Positions 16,957 to 25,617 of a DNA stretch of 40,621 bases are shown here, piece by piece. The notes under the pieces are model-generated. The model was not told the DNA's origin. It worked only from the letters and a program-made list of their open reading frames with translations, and did not search any database. How positions within the stretch are numbered: the first letter of the stretch is position 1; the number at the start of each line of letters is the position of its first letter. Source of the stretch: Calothrix sp. MO_192.B10 (lineage in GTDB: Bacteria; Cyanobacteriota; Cyanobacteriia; Cyanobacteriales; Nostocaceae); contig JASJDS010000065.1 in the NCBI GenBank assembly GCA_030065055.1, forward strand, positions 1 to 40,621. The letters are read 5' to 3'. The translations under genes and the position numbers were made by a program.

Positions 16957-17037
16957 TGTAGGTTGGGTGGAACGGAGTGAAACCCAACAATACCAATTTC
17001 TTCGGGTGTTGGGTTTCGTTCCTCAACCCAACCTACA
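16957..17037. repeat. GTAGGTTGGG palindromic repeat
   Basis: TGTAGGTTGGGT at 16957-16968 is inverted at 17026-17037, with a second nested GAAACCCAACA/TGTTGGGTTTC pair inside. It is the same dispersed repeat as at 113-146. The rest of the spacer 16797-16956 shows no gene. Confidence 0.7.
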
Positions 17038-17047
17038 CCTGGTTACC

Positions 17048-18652
17048 TTAGAATTCGTTATCAGTTATCGCTGAATCTGGTTCTTCAGCTTCTTCAGGGA
17101 CATCATCAAGTACCACACGAAAACCGTAGTGATGGGTTTTATTGTAGCGATGCCACCAGCCACGTCTAGCAGAGCGGGCTATATCAGAGGAGTGGAGCCA
17201 TGAACCACCACGTAGCACTCGTCGGCTTGAATCGTTACTATTACCAATCCATGCACTACCATCTGTAGGTGCGCCAATATAATTTTCATGCCAATGATCT
17301 TGTACCCATTCAAAGACATTACCATGCATATCGTACAAACCAAAGGCGTTAGCTGGGAATGTTCCTACTTCTGTTGTCCCCTTGTTGTTATTACCATAAT
17401 TAGCAAGATTGCTAGTAATTATTTCACCAGAATAAAATGGTGTAGTTTTACCAGCACGAGCTGCATATTCCCATTCTGCTTCAGTCGGTAAACGATAGTT
17501 GCGCCCTGTCTCTAGACTCAACCTTCTGCAAAATTCCACCGCATCATTCCAGGAAACGTTTTCTACAGGACGTTTATCTCCCTTAAAGTAAGATGGATTT
17601 TCACCCATCACTTGTTGATATTGTTCCTGGGTGATTTCAAACTTACTCATGAAAAAAGTGGGTACATTTACATAGTGTTGCGGACTTTCATTTGAATTTC
17701 GACCATTTTCTCCTTCTGGTGAACCCATTATGAAAGCACTACCAGGAATTTTTACCATTTCTGGAGTTATATCATCATCCAAGTCTTCTTTCAAAGACTT
17801 ATCAGGTAAGTCTTCATCAGAGATTGGTGTAGGAGTTGGTGTGGGACTCGGTGTAGATTTTGATACAGATGGTGTAGGTTTAGAGGTTATTAATTTACTT
17901 CCTATAGTTTGTCTTTGGGAACTTAGTATACGTGTTGATACAGATGGTTTAGATGTGGGAGTTTTTGATTCACTTCCTATAGTTTGTCCTTGGGAATTTG
18001 ATATACCTGTTGGTTGAGAGCTTGGTATAGGAGTTGATTTTGATATATATGGTGTAGGTGTGGGAGTTCTTGATTTACTTCCTATAGTCTTTGGTTGGGA
18101 ATTTGATATACCTGTTGGTTGAGAGCTTGGTATAGGAGTTGATTTTGATATATATGGTGTAGGTGTGGGAGTTCTTGATTTACTTCCTATAGTCTTTGGT
18201 TGGGAATTTGATATGCCTGTTGGTTGAGAGCTTGGTATAGGAGTTGATTTTGATATATATGGTGTAGGTGTGGGAGTTCTTGATTTACTTCCTATAGTCT
18301 TTGGTTGGGAAGTTCTTGGTATACCTGTTGGTTGAGGAGTTGGTGTAGGTGTTTCTAGGAGCTGATTTGTAGCTTCTGAGAATTCTTTTTGTGAAAGAGC
18401 TTGTCGAATATTTATTCGTTTGCTTGGTTTACGTGTTGATTGGGAACTTGGTGTAGATGGTGATTGGGAACTTGGTGGCAAATTTATAAATTTAATTGGT
18501 ATATGCGTTGAGTTGGGAGTTGGTGTAGTCGAAATAATTGATGCTAATTGAAATCCCAGTATATGAAGCATAACTGAAATTGCTATGTAAATTAACCACG
18601 GATTTGCCCCATCTTTATTTTCTTTTTTATAGACTAAATAAAAATTATTCAT
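17048..18652 (-). CDS. membrane-anchored protein with FGE-like (SUMF1) domain
   Basis: Of the 534 residues, the first 17 are polar, residues about 18-42 form one membrane segment (WLIYIAISVMLHILGFQLAS) and a Pro/Ser/Thr-rich linker follows to about 300. The linker includes three near-exact 35-residue repeats (KSTPIPSSQPTGISNSQPKT continuing into PTPTPYIS). The C-terminal 230 residues are a formylglycine-generating-enzyme-like domain: VKIPGSAFIMGSPEGE, RPVENVSWNDAVEFC, RLPTEAEWEYAARAG, NAFGLYDMHGNVFEWVQDHW, RVLRGGSWLHSSDIARSARR, YGFRVVL. The paired catalytic cysteines of true FGE near the end are absent, so sulfatase activation is unlikely and a binding role is more plausible. The N-terminus loosely recalls TonB-like anchors. 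The topology suggests a periplasm-facing domain. The domain is nearly identical to that of the kinase at 19277-21100. Confidence 0.85.
   Translation of the reverse strand: MNNFYLVYKKENKDGANPWLIYIAISVMLHILGFQLASIISTTPTPNSTHIPIKFINLPPSSQSPSTPSSQSTRKPSKRINIRQALSQKEFSEATNQLLETPTPTPQPTGIPRTSQPKTIGSKSRTPTPTPYISKSTPIPSSQPTGISNSQPKTIGSKSRTPTPTPYISKSTPIPSSQPTGISNSQPKTIGSKSRTPTPTPYISKSTPIPSSQPTGISNSQGQTIGSESKTPTSKPSVSTRILSSQRQTIGSKLITSKPTPSVSKSTPSPTPTPTPISDEDLPDKSLKEDLDDDITPEMVKIPGSAFIMGSPEGENGRNSNESPQHYVNVPTFFMSKFEITQEQYQQVMGENPSYFKGDKRPVENVSWNDAVEFCRRLSLETGRNYRLPTEAEWEYAARAGKTTPFYSGEIITSNLANYGNNNKGTTEVGTFPANAFGLYDMHGNVFEWVQDHWHENYIGAPTDGSAWIGNSNDSSRRVLRGGSWLHSSDIARSARRGWWHRYNKTHHYGFRVVLDDVPEEAEEPDSAITDNEF
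18021..18335 (-). repeat. 105-bp in-frame tandem repeat in the FGE-like gene
   Basis: CTTGGTATAGGAGTTGATTT starts at 18021, 18126 and 18231, giving three near-identical 105-bp units, each coding for 35 residues of the Pro/Ser/Thr linker. Degenerate units continue on the left. Such near-identity implies recent expansion and possible length variation between strains. Confidence 0.9.
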
Positions 18653-18702
18653 TATTTAGACCTCTAAATCTTGAGATTAATTAGTTAAACAAAAATTAAT
18701 CT

Positions 18703-18801
18703 AGGACTTACGCAAAGAAACCCATTTTCTACTAAAAATCGTTGATTTGAGCGATAGAAATCTATGGGAACACGGGTTCTGGTGCCTCGTGCGTCAGTCC
18801 T
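18703..18801. mobile_element. MITE-like element, family E
   Basis: AGGACTTACGCA (18703-18714) faces TGCGTCAGTCCT (18790-18801), an 11-of-12 inverted repeat, bounding a 99-bp non-coding unit with an inner AAACCCA/GGGTTCT pair. No transposase. Confidence 0.55.
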
Positions 18802-19006
18802 GTAATCATCCAAATTTATTGCTACACTCAGTGATTAACTATGATTCAAATCAAAAATAAACATAACAACAAACATATACTTATTTGCTTATTGTTGAGA
18901 ATATGTCTTTTGGTATACTTGTTTCTTTACATACATAGTGGGCGAATCGCTCATGAATAGCTTCTGTCACTCTGGGAAGAGAAAAATATAGTGCTACGCG
19001 CAAGTC

Positions 19007-19118
19007 ATATCAAATCCGGTTACATCGGAATGAAAAAAAACCACAGAGGCACAGAGAGCGCAGAGGAAGAGGGAGAAGAAGGAAATTTAAATAATTCCGA
19101 TACAAACGGAAATGATAT
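19007..19118. mobile_element. MITE-like element, family B copy 2
   Basis: The left 25 bp (starting ATATCAAATCCGG) and right 25 bp (ending AACGGAAATGATAT) are imperfect inverted repeats and match the ends of the element at 10539-10667. AAGTC lies just left (19002-19006) and again at 19122-19126, a possible duplication. The interior is the CAGAGGCACAGAG-type repeat. The rest of the spacer 18653-19276 holds no gene. Confidence 0.65.
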
Positions 19119-19276
19119 CAAAAGTCACGCATTTTACTGGCTGAATAGCCTAGGTTAAAAGTCCTACAAGGCTTAATTAAACTGTCGAGTCAAAAATGAG
19201 CGAACGCCGAGTTAATACCCCTAAAAGGTAAAAAGAAGAAGAGTAGAGGACACAAAAGATAAGGTATAAAGGACTA

Positions 19277-21100
19277 CTATATATTTCCTGACAACACCAC
19301 GCGAAACCCACTGTGGTGGCTGTTATTGTAGCGGTGCCACCAGCCACGTCTAGCAGAACGGGCTATATCAGAAGGGTGAAGCCATGAACCACCACGTAGC
19401 ACTCGTCGGCTTGAATCGTTACTATTACCAATCCACGCCCTACCATCTGTAGGTGCGCCATTATAATCATCATGCCAGTGATCTTGGCAACATTCAAAGA
19501 CATTACCATGCATATCGTACAAGCCGAAGGCGTTAGGTGGGAATCTTCCTACTTCTGTTGTCCCATTGTTGTTATTACCATAATTAACAAGATCGCTAGT
19601 AATAGTCTCACCATAATAGAATGGTGTGGTAGTTCCAGCACGAGCTGCATATTCCCATTCTGCCTCACTAGGCAATCTATAAGTGCGCCCCGTCTTCTGA
19701 CTCAACTTTTCGCAAAACACCACTACATTATTCCAAGATACCTGTTCTACAGGTCGCTTTTCCCCTTGGAACCTGGAGGGATTGTTACCCATAATTGCTT
19801 GATACTGGGCTTGGGTAACTTCATATCTACCCATGTAGAAGGGTTGAACAGTAACCTTATGCTGGGGACTTTCATTATCATCTCGCCCTTTTTCCCCTGC
19901 TGGTGAACCCATCATGAAACTTCCCCCTGGTATCTGCACCATTTCCAAGGTGACACCATTCCCTAAGTCTTCTGTGAAATATTTTGCTTTTAGATTGCGA
20001 CGGTTGGTAATGTTTCCCTTGTTATTTATGGTAACGGTTTCAAAGTCAAATGTTTTCAGGGAGAAACCCGGTGTTGGTGACAAAGTTGGTGTCTGCTTGG
20101 TGGTTGGGGTGACAATGGGTGATGCTGGTTGATTTGGGGAAGGAGTTGTAATTGATGTAGAGTTACCATCAGAAAATGCTTGCAGTATCTCCCTTCCAAA
20201 AACCGCTACAGCAAAACCCCCTCCCATTAAACCTGCTGTTTGCAGAATGCGGCGACGGCTCCAATCTCTTGGTTGTGATTGTGGTTGTGGCTCTGGCTTT
20301 GGCGGTGGGGGTGTAAGTGCTTGTAGTGCTTCCTTGGCTGAATAGTAACGCAAACTATGGTGACGGCGTACCATTGTAGTTAGTACTTTAGCAAGATGTT
20401 CACTGATATGAACTTTGTCTTGCCAAACTATTTCACCCGTTTGGGGATCTTCTTCTAGATTACTAGGTAAAGTACCAACCAAAGCTTGAATCCCAGTTAT
20501 CCCCAAAGCATATATATCACTGGCTAAACGAGGTTTACCCATTCCTTGTTCTGTAGGCATATAACCAGGAGTACCAATGGAAATGCTAGAAACAATTTCT
20601 CCCTGAGAATTGAACATTAGGGAAGCTATTTCTTTCACCACCCCAAAGTCAATCAGGAAAATCTTACCATCCTGCCGTCTTCGCATGAGATTTTGAGGTT
20701 TGATATCTCGGTGAATTACTCCCTGCTTGTGAACAAAGGATAATACTTTCAAGACTTCTTCTAACAACCTAGTAACATAACCCTCACTCAGCCGCTTCCC
20801 TGGCTGCATTTCTTTACTTAAATCTTGTCCTTCAATAAACTCCTGGACAATGTAGAGATTCCCATTTTCCCGAAAATGTGCGAGTAGTTGGGGTATTTGG
20901 GGATGTTTACCCAACCTTTCCAGTATTGCGGCTTCTTTCTCAAAAAATTCAACAATCCGGGGATGGGTATGGTTAGGGCGCAGCTGCTTAACTACACATA
21001 TTGGCTGGCTGGGTTGCATGGTATCCTTTGCCAAGTAGGTGATGGCAAAACCACCTCCCCCCAATTGGCGAATAATTTCATAACGTCCAGCCAGTATCAT
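19277..21100 (-). CDS. Ser/Thr protein kinase fused to an FGE-like domain
   Basis: This 607-residue protein begins with a Hanks-type kinase (1-262): glycine loop LGGGGFA at 13-19, Lys38 in VVKQL, HRDIKPQN with the catalytic Asp at 132, and DFG at 151-153. A Pro-rich linker (263-279) leads to SRRRILQTAG at 281-290, which resembles a twin-arginine signal, followed by hydrophobic LMGGGFAVAVFG. A Thr/Pro-rich spacer follows and then an FGE-like domain (about 370-605) with VQIPGGSFMMGSP, RPVEQVSWNNVVVFC, RLPSEAEWEYAARAG and RVLRGGSWLHPSDIARSARR. The FGE cysteine pair is missing. The likely arrangement is a cytoplasmic kinase with a sensor domain outside the membrane. Kinase-FGE fusions are known in cyanobacteria. 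It may signal together with the two neighbouring leftward genes. Confidence 0.9.
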   Translation of the reverse strand: MILAGRYEIIRQLGGGGFAITYLAKDTMQPSQPICVVKQLRPNHTHPRIVEFFEKEAAILERLGKHPQIPQLLAHFRENGNLYIVQEFIEGQDLSKEMQPGKRLSEGYVTRLLEEVLKVLSFVHKQGVIHRDIKPQNLMRRRQDGKIFLIDFGVVKEIASLMFNSQGEIVSSISIGTPGYMPTEQGMGKPRLASDIYALGITGIQALVGTLPSNLEEDPQTGEIVWQDKVHISEHLAKVLTTMVRRHHSLRYYSAKEALQALTPPPPKPEPQPQSQPRDWSRRRILQTAGLMGGGFAVAVFGREILQAFSDGNSTSITTPSPNQPASPIVTPTTKQTPTLSPTPGFSLKTFDFETVTINNKGNITNRRNLKAKYFTEDLGNGVTLEMVQIPGGSFMMGSPAGEKGRDDNESPQHKVTVQPFYMGRYEVTQAQYQAIMGNNPSRFQGEKRPVEQVSWNNVVVFCEKLSQKTGRTYRLPSEAEWEYAARAGTTTPFYYGETITSDLVNYGNNNNGTTEVGRFPPNAFGLYDMHGNVFECCQDHWHDDYNGAPTDGRAWIGNSNDSSRRVLRGGSWLHPSDIARSARRGWWHRYNNSHHSGFRVVLSGNI

Positions 21101-21131
21101 CAGTTATCAGGTATCAGGTATCAGTTATCAA
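21098..21131. repeat. TATCAGG/TATCAGT heptamer repeat
   Basis: ATCAGTTATCAGGTATCAGG and the following TATCAGTTATCA overlap the start codon region of the kinase gene. The same type of heptamer occurs in opposite orientation just before the subtilisin gene (about 30124-30160). These are short tandemly repeated sequences typical of heterocyst-forming cyanobacteria. Confidence 0.7.
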
Positions 21132-21204
21132 GGTTAATTTGAGTATAATCCCTTGTATTTGGAGCTGACAATCAAATTGCGGGGAGTGTCAATATTTAGA
21201 TAAT

Positions 21205-21327
21205 GGCTTTGCTGAATCAAGATATGAATTTGTCTCACGCAGAGGCGCAGAGGCGCAGAGGGGTAGGGAGCAAGAGTGTTGAAGATGCCGGATTTTTTTT
21301 GAGTTCATATTCCAATTCAACAATGCT
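21205..21327. mobile_element. MITE family A, decayed copy
   Basis: GGCTTTGCTGAAT at 21205-21217, followed by GATATGAATTTGTCTCACGC, matches the left end of the element at 14991-15146. The right end near 21315-21327 (ATTCAACAATGCT) is a poorer inverted match. No clean flanking duplication is seen, so the boundaries are approximate. Confidence 0.5.
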
Positions 21328-21351
21328 CCAATAACTCATAATTAAAAAACA

Positions 21352-22971
21352 TTACTGTTGTTGCATGAGTTTATTTTCTGTTTGAATCAAGTTTTTAGCA
21401 GCTGAACCAGATTTAACTTTTACGGTGGGTACAATCACAGACGATGAGTCAGAACCTTTGTTTGCTGGTGCAGTTGGTACAACTACGGAATTAGGAACTC
21501 TGACAGGTTTTTTCGGAGACTGGGATTTTGATTTTGGTTGAGCTGGAGAAGTTGTACGTCTATCCCTAATTTTACGTAACTTATCTACCAAAGATGGGGA
21601 AGGAACAGATTTAGGAGTTTTAGGAGTTTTGATTTTTGTTTTTTCTGAAGAATTTTCTGAACTATTTTTCGGTGATTTTTTCGATGATGTGTTGCTGACA
21701 TTGCGGATGGGAGCATTTCTTTGTCGATATTTACGCTTCCGTCTCCGCCGTGATTTAGATTTCGGTGCAACTGGCTGAATGGAAGGTTCTTGGGTGGCTT
21801 GGGGAGATGGGGTTTCTTGAATGGGGAATATCTCCTCCCCAGAAGTATTTTTAACTGGCTTTTCTACTACTGGTTGGGAAGCTGGTTGTTTTACTGATGA
21901 AAACAACATACTCGTAGCACCAAACCCGGCGGTGGCTGCTAAGACTGCTATTCCCATACCCATGAAAATTTTTGGCGATACTTTTGGTAAAGCCATTTTC
22001 TTCCGGGGCAATAAATTATTTACGGGTTGTTTCTCTTGATTAAGAGGGTTTTGAGGTTGCTGGGGAATTGATGGCTGTGGTGGTGCTTCTGGAGGCTGCT
22101 GAAGGGCTAAATTAATGGTGGGTACTGCTTGAGTTGGTACTGGCTGGGTGACTGGAACTGTGCCAGCTCCAGGTAATAACTCTAACCAGTGTGCTACTGT
22201 CTGGGGACGAAAACGTGCTTCTACAGCCATACCCCGCATGATAGCTTGATTGACGGATGCACTGATATGGGGTTGGAGTTCCCTGGGGGATGCCATTTGT
22301 TCGCGATCGCGCAATAATGCTGGTATAGGAACTTGGGCTGTCAGTAATGCATACAGGGTGGCTGCCAAGCCGTACACGTCTGTGGCGGGGGTACGGGGTG
22401 CTTGGGAAAGGTACTGTTCCATGGGAGAGTAGCCTTCAGATACGATGCCTGTATGGGTTTGCTTGACACCGCTATTAAATTCCCTGGCGATGCCAAAGTC
22501 AATTAGCACTACTTCTTGAGTTCCTTGGCGGAGAATAATATTATCCGGTTTGATATCCCGATGTAGCAAGGCATTATGATGGACTACCTGTAAAGCGGCT
22601 CCAATTTGGCGAATGTAATGAATTGCTGTGGCTTCTGGTAGGGGAATTCCCGGTAGGACATATGCTTCACCCAGAGTTTCCCCAGGAATATATTCCATCA
22701 CCATGTAAGGTAACCCATCTTCCACAAAGAAATCACTAATTCGCACAATATTCGGGTGAATACAAGTAGCCAAGCGTCTGGCTTCATCCTGGAATTGGCT
22801 GCCAAATTTGGCGAAATCAGGATGTTTTTGTAACTTGTGATTCAGGGTTTTAATTACCACTACCTGATTTAAGTAGTGGTGAGTTGCTTTAAAAGTAATA
22901 CCAAATCCACCTCGCCCAATTTCTTGAGTCAAGGTATATTTGCCACCCTGTAATGTTGTACCAGTTAGCAT
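21352..22971 (-). CDS. Ser/Thr protein kinase with membrane anchor and basic tail
   Basis: A Hanks-type kinase occupies residues 1-270: glycine loop IGRGGFG at 18-24, Lys41 in [17 protein letters not shown] with the catalytic Asp, [11 protein letters not shown] and the APE-like loop [12 protein letters not shown] Pro/Gln-rich linker follows, then a single hydrophobic segment near 335-357 ([17 protein letters not shown]) and a 180-residue extracytoplasmic tail. The tail is very basic ([13 protein letters not shown]) and Ser/Lys/Pro rich and has no recognised domain. This suits a PknB-like receptor kinase whose outer part might bind cell wall or polyanions, which is inference. Its leftward neighbour is the kinase-FGE fusion, about 250 bases beyond its stop codon, with a MITE between them. 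Confidence 0.9.
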   Translation of the reverse strand: MLTGTTLQGGKYTLTQEIGRGGFGITFKATHHYLNQVVVIKTLNHKLQKHPDFAKFGSQFQDEARRLATCIHPNIVRISDFFVEDGLPYMVMEYIPGETLGEAYVLPGIPLPEATAIHYIRQIGAALQVVHHNALLHRDIKPDNIILRQGTQEVVLIDFGIAREFNSGVKQTHTGIVSEGYSPMEQYLSQAPRTPATDVYGLAATLYALLTAQVPIPALLRDREQMASPRELQPHISASVNQAIMRGMAVEARFRPQTVAHWLELLPGAGTVPVTQPVPTQAVPTINLALQQPPEAPPQPSIPQQPQNPLNQEKQPVNNLLPRKKMALPKVSPKIFMGMGIAVLAATAGFGATSMLFSSVKQPASQPVVEKPVKNTSGEEIFPIQETPSPQATQEPSIQPVAPKSKSRRRRKRKYRQRNAPIRNVSNTSSKKSPKNSSENSSEKTKIKTPKTPKSVPSPSLVDKLRKIRDRRTTSPAQPKSKSQSPKKPVRVPNSVVVPTAPANKGSDSSSVIVPTVKVKSGSAAKNLIQTENKLMQQQ

Positions 22972-23064
22972 AGCCTTTGCGATTTGAGTCTGGGTCCTTT
23001 TAGTTTAAATTGTAGATTAGGGCTAATTCTTCAGAATATAAAATCTATCATCCCAAATCGGTCA

Positions 23065-23097
23065 TTCATGTAAAAATTTGACAAACTTTTACATGAA
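23065..23097 (-). terminator. 11-bp perfect hairpin between omp85-like and kinase genes
   Basis: TTCATGTAAAA (23065-23075) is exactly inverted at 23087-23097 with an 11-base loop. It sits 60 bases beyond the stop of the leftward outer-membrane gene and 94 bases before the kinase start. It may end the first transcript or be an operator for the second. There is no clean T run after it, so the terminator label is tentative. Confidence 0.35.
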
Positions 23098-23156
23098 GCA
23101 ACCTCGTTTTTTCCTTTCTAACTCCCATAATATCTACCTTTACATCCCCTATCCTG

Positions 23157-25265
23157 TTAAAACCGGTGACCGATACCAAAATGTAGTTTACTCTCTCCGC
23201 GATCATTAATACCATAATCCGCCCGGAGTAATCCCAGGGGAGAGTTGAAGCGCAAACCTGCACCATAGCCAAACCCAGTACCTGGTTGACTGTTTGTTCC
23301 CGTAGAACTACCCACAATGGTATTACCAGAACCTAAATTCGAGGCAAAGTCAGCAAATACCACACCTCCCATAGCTTTAAACACGGGAAAGCGGTATTCG
23401 GCGGAAGCTAGTACATAAGTACGTGCATTGCCAATATCCCCAGAACCGTAACCCCGCACTGAGTTGGAACCCCCTAAATTAAAAGTATCATAGGATGCTA
23501 AATCACCAATTACTGTGCCTGCCTGAACATTTACGGCAAAAACTTGCGGTTTGTCAGATTTAAATAAATTAACTGGCTTAAATTGACTGTAGTTTGCCTT
23601 GAGGCGATTCATGGATACATTTCCCAATCCCATAGGTATAGATTGTTCTGTACTGAGTTGGAGAATGGAACCGTTGGTAGGATTGAAGCGGTTATTCCTA
23701 CGGTCTTTGGTGGCACTAAAAGATACAGTGGCTAGATTGTCAATCCCATCGTTACTTAAGGACAAGGGGTTACCCTGGGAATCTTTTGGACTAACTTTAC
23801 CTTTACGATCGCGGATACTAATACGGGTATAATTAAATCCTAGGGAAGTGTCCCAACCCTCAATTGGTCGTTGGAAACTGAGGCTAGCACCAATTTCTCC
23901 TTTACGGACTTTATCGCCATTGGGTAGTCTAACTGAATCATCCAAGGTTTCTGCCAGTCCCCGGCGACGAAAAACATTGATGGTGTAGCCCAAACGGTCT
24001 GGATTACTAGGGCGGTAAGGGCTGGTAAACTTAGTATCAAAGCCAAGGTGTCGCCTACCCACCTTCACATCCACACCCAAGGCATTATTGTTACCCCGTA
24101 CATTGCGATCGCGGTAGCTTAATGTACCAACTACCCCTTGATCCCCATTGTAATTACCACCAAGGTTAACAGAACGCGCTCCTAATTCTTTCAGTTTGTA
24201 AACTATCTTTACCTGATTGGCATCCCCTTCTAGGGCAATATTGACGCTGGAAAATAACCCAGTACCATACAGTCGTTGGACATCTTGTCTGACTAATTTT
24301 TCTTGGAAAATTTGACCGGGCTGCAATTTAATTTGTTTTTTGAGAAAATCGGGTTTGGTACGTCCTTTAATTGGCTTACCTTTTTTATCAACAGTCTCAT
24401 CATCATCGTTGACAAAACTAAATTCGATATCTCCTACTACCCCTTCAGCCACATTCATGGTTAAAATACCTTGGCGGTTTGGCTTAATAGATAATACCCT
24501 AGCTAATTTATAATCATTGTCAGCGTACCACTTGTTAATTTTTTCTACCCCTTGCCTTAATATTTGGGGACTAATAGGCTTGCCAATTTGGGATGAAAAG
24601 TATTGATTGACAACTTGATAAGTCAGTGCTTTTGCCCCATTTAATTGGAGCGATCGCACGGTAATAGGTTGTACCTGATAAACTACACTCAAACCATCTT
24701 TTGTGCTGCTACTATTAACCTTGGCATTAGCAAATAAACCAGTTTCTAAAATTGCCTGTACATCTTGTTGTAACTGACTTTGGCTAGTTTGACCCCCTGG
24801 TTGGGTTCTAATGGTACTACGAATTATTTTCTGTAATTCTTGAGTAACCCCTAACACCTTGACATCGGTAGCAGTTACAACTAAATCTTGAGTTGACGGT
24901 GTTTTTTTGCTCTGATTTTTAACTGGTATTTTTTGTGCTTGAATAACAGGTTTTGTTGGGGTATTTTGAATAACTACCGAATTATTTACTTGAGCAGTAG
25001 GTGCTATTTTTTTCTGAGTTATATTGTTATTTTTGACAGTTTTTTTACCAGTTATTTGATTTTGGGAAAATTCTATTTCTAGTAGAGGTTGTGGCGGTGC
25101 AGTATTATCGACTCTAGCACCTTTTTCTACTTGAGTGGGAACAACAACATCCTGAGAAGTTTCTGTTTTACTATCAACTTTAATCGGTTCTGCTACAGCT
25201 TGTTGAGTGGTATTACTAGCGGCTAAAGTAGCTAAAGTAAAAATTATAGTAGGATAATTTCGCAT
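23157..25265 (-). CDS. Omp85/BamA-family outer-membrane protein
   Basis: This 702-residue protein begins with a signal peptide (MRNYPTIIFTLATLAASNTTQQAVA), followed by a Pro/Gln/Thr-rich segment to about 125. POTRA-type repeats follow over about 128-385 (VTATDVKVLGVTQELQKII; ITVRSLQLNGAKAL; VRQDVQRLYGTGLFSSVNI). A 16-strand-type barrel extends to the C-terminus and ends in the aromatic FGIGHRF. Barrel signatures include RNVRGNNNALGV, NLGGSNSVRGYGSGDIG (the conserved VRGY loop) and LGLLRADYGI. In cyanobacteria such proteins insert barrels into the outer membrane or transport across it; it is a relative of chloroplast Toc75. It is shorter than the usual main Omp85 copy (over 800 residues), so it may be one of several paralogues. 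Confidence 0.92.
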   Translation of the reverse strand: MRNYPTIIFTLATLAASNTTQQAVAEPIKVDSKTETSQDVVVPTQVEKGARVDNTAPPQPLLEIEFSQNQITGKKTVKNNNITQKKIAPTAQVNNSVVIQNTPTKPVIQAQKIPVKNQSKKTPSTQDLVVTATDVKVLGVTQELQKIIRSTIRTQPGGQTSQSQLQQDVQAILETGLFANAKVNSSSTKDGLSVVYQVQPITVRSLQLNGAKALTYQVVNQYFSSQIGKPISPQILRQGVEKINKWYADNDYKLARVLSIKPNRQGILTMNVAEGVVGDIEFSFVNDDDETVDKKGKPIKGRTKPDFLKKQIKLQPGQIFQEKLVRQDVQRLYGTGLFSSVNIALEGDANQVKIVYKLKELGARSVNLGGNYNGDQGVVGTLSYRDRNVRGNNNALGVDVKVGRRHLGFDTKFTSPYRPSNPDRLGYTINVFRRRGLAETLDDSVRLPNGDKVRKGEIGASLSFQRPIEGWDTSLGFNYTRISIRDRKGKVSPKDSQGNPLSLSNDGIDNLATVSFSATKDRRNNRFNPTNGSILQLSTEQSIPMGLGNVSMNRLKANYSQFKPVNLFKSDKPQVFAVNVQAGTVIGDLASYDTFNLGGSNSVRGYGSGDIGNARTYVLASAEYRFPVFKAMGGVVFADFASNLGSGNTIVGSSTGTNSQPGTGFGYGAGLRFNSPLGLLRADYGINDRGESKLHFGIGHRF

Positions 25266-25452
25266 AAGATAATAACCCGAACGACTGGAAGTTAGTTGTG
25301 TGGAGGTTAAGTAATAGGGATACTCCTAACTTCCAGCTTTATTGCTCTCATTTTCCCCATTAATACCTCTTGCCATCCCAGACATTAAATAGTAAGTTTT
25401 TGTTTCTGAGCCTTAAAACCACAAAATCCAGTTCAAAATCAAAAATATTAAA

Positions 25453-25608
25453 CTCCGGGCGGGGAAACCCCGCCCCTACTCCCCCACTCCTTCCCTCCTT
25501 CCCTCCGGGCGGGGAAACCCCGCCCCTACTCCGAACCCCGAACCCCGAACTCCGAACTCCGAACTCCGAACTCCTTCCCTCCGGGCGGGGAAACCCCGCC
25601 CCTACTCC
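25453..25608. repeat. GC-rich hairpins and CCGAACY heptamers
   Basis: Three copies of the 19-base perfect hairpin GGGCGGGGAAACCCCGCCC lie within the 30-bp units at 25453-25482, 25503-25532 and 25579-25608. Between the last two, about six tandem heptamers CCGAACC/CCGAACT run at 25531-25574. The cluster is repeated in inverted orientation at 32251-32350. It sits directly upstream of the lpxB-like gene. Confidence 0.9.
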
Positions 25609-25617
25609 TTCACTCCT

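Noticed and set aside
17048-21100. True formylglycine-generating (sulfatase-activating) enzymes
   Set aside because: The paired active-site cysteines near the C-terminus are missing in both proteins, and no sulfatase gene is near.
25453-25608. Possible CRISPR array because of regularly recurring palindromic units
   Set aside because: Spacers are unequal, themselves repetitive and short, the repeat is only a simple GC hairpin, and no cas gene is present. It fits dispersed palindromes with heptamer repeats.
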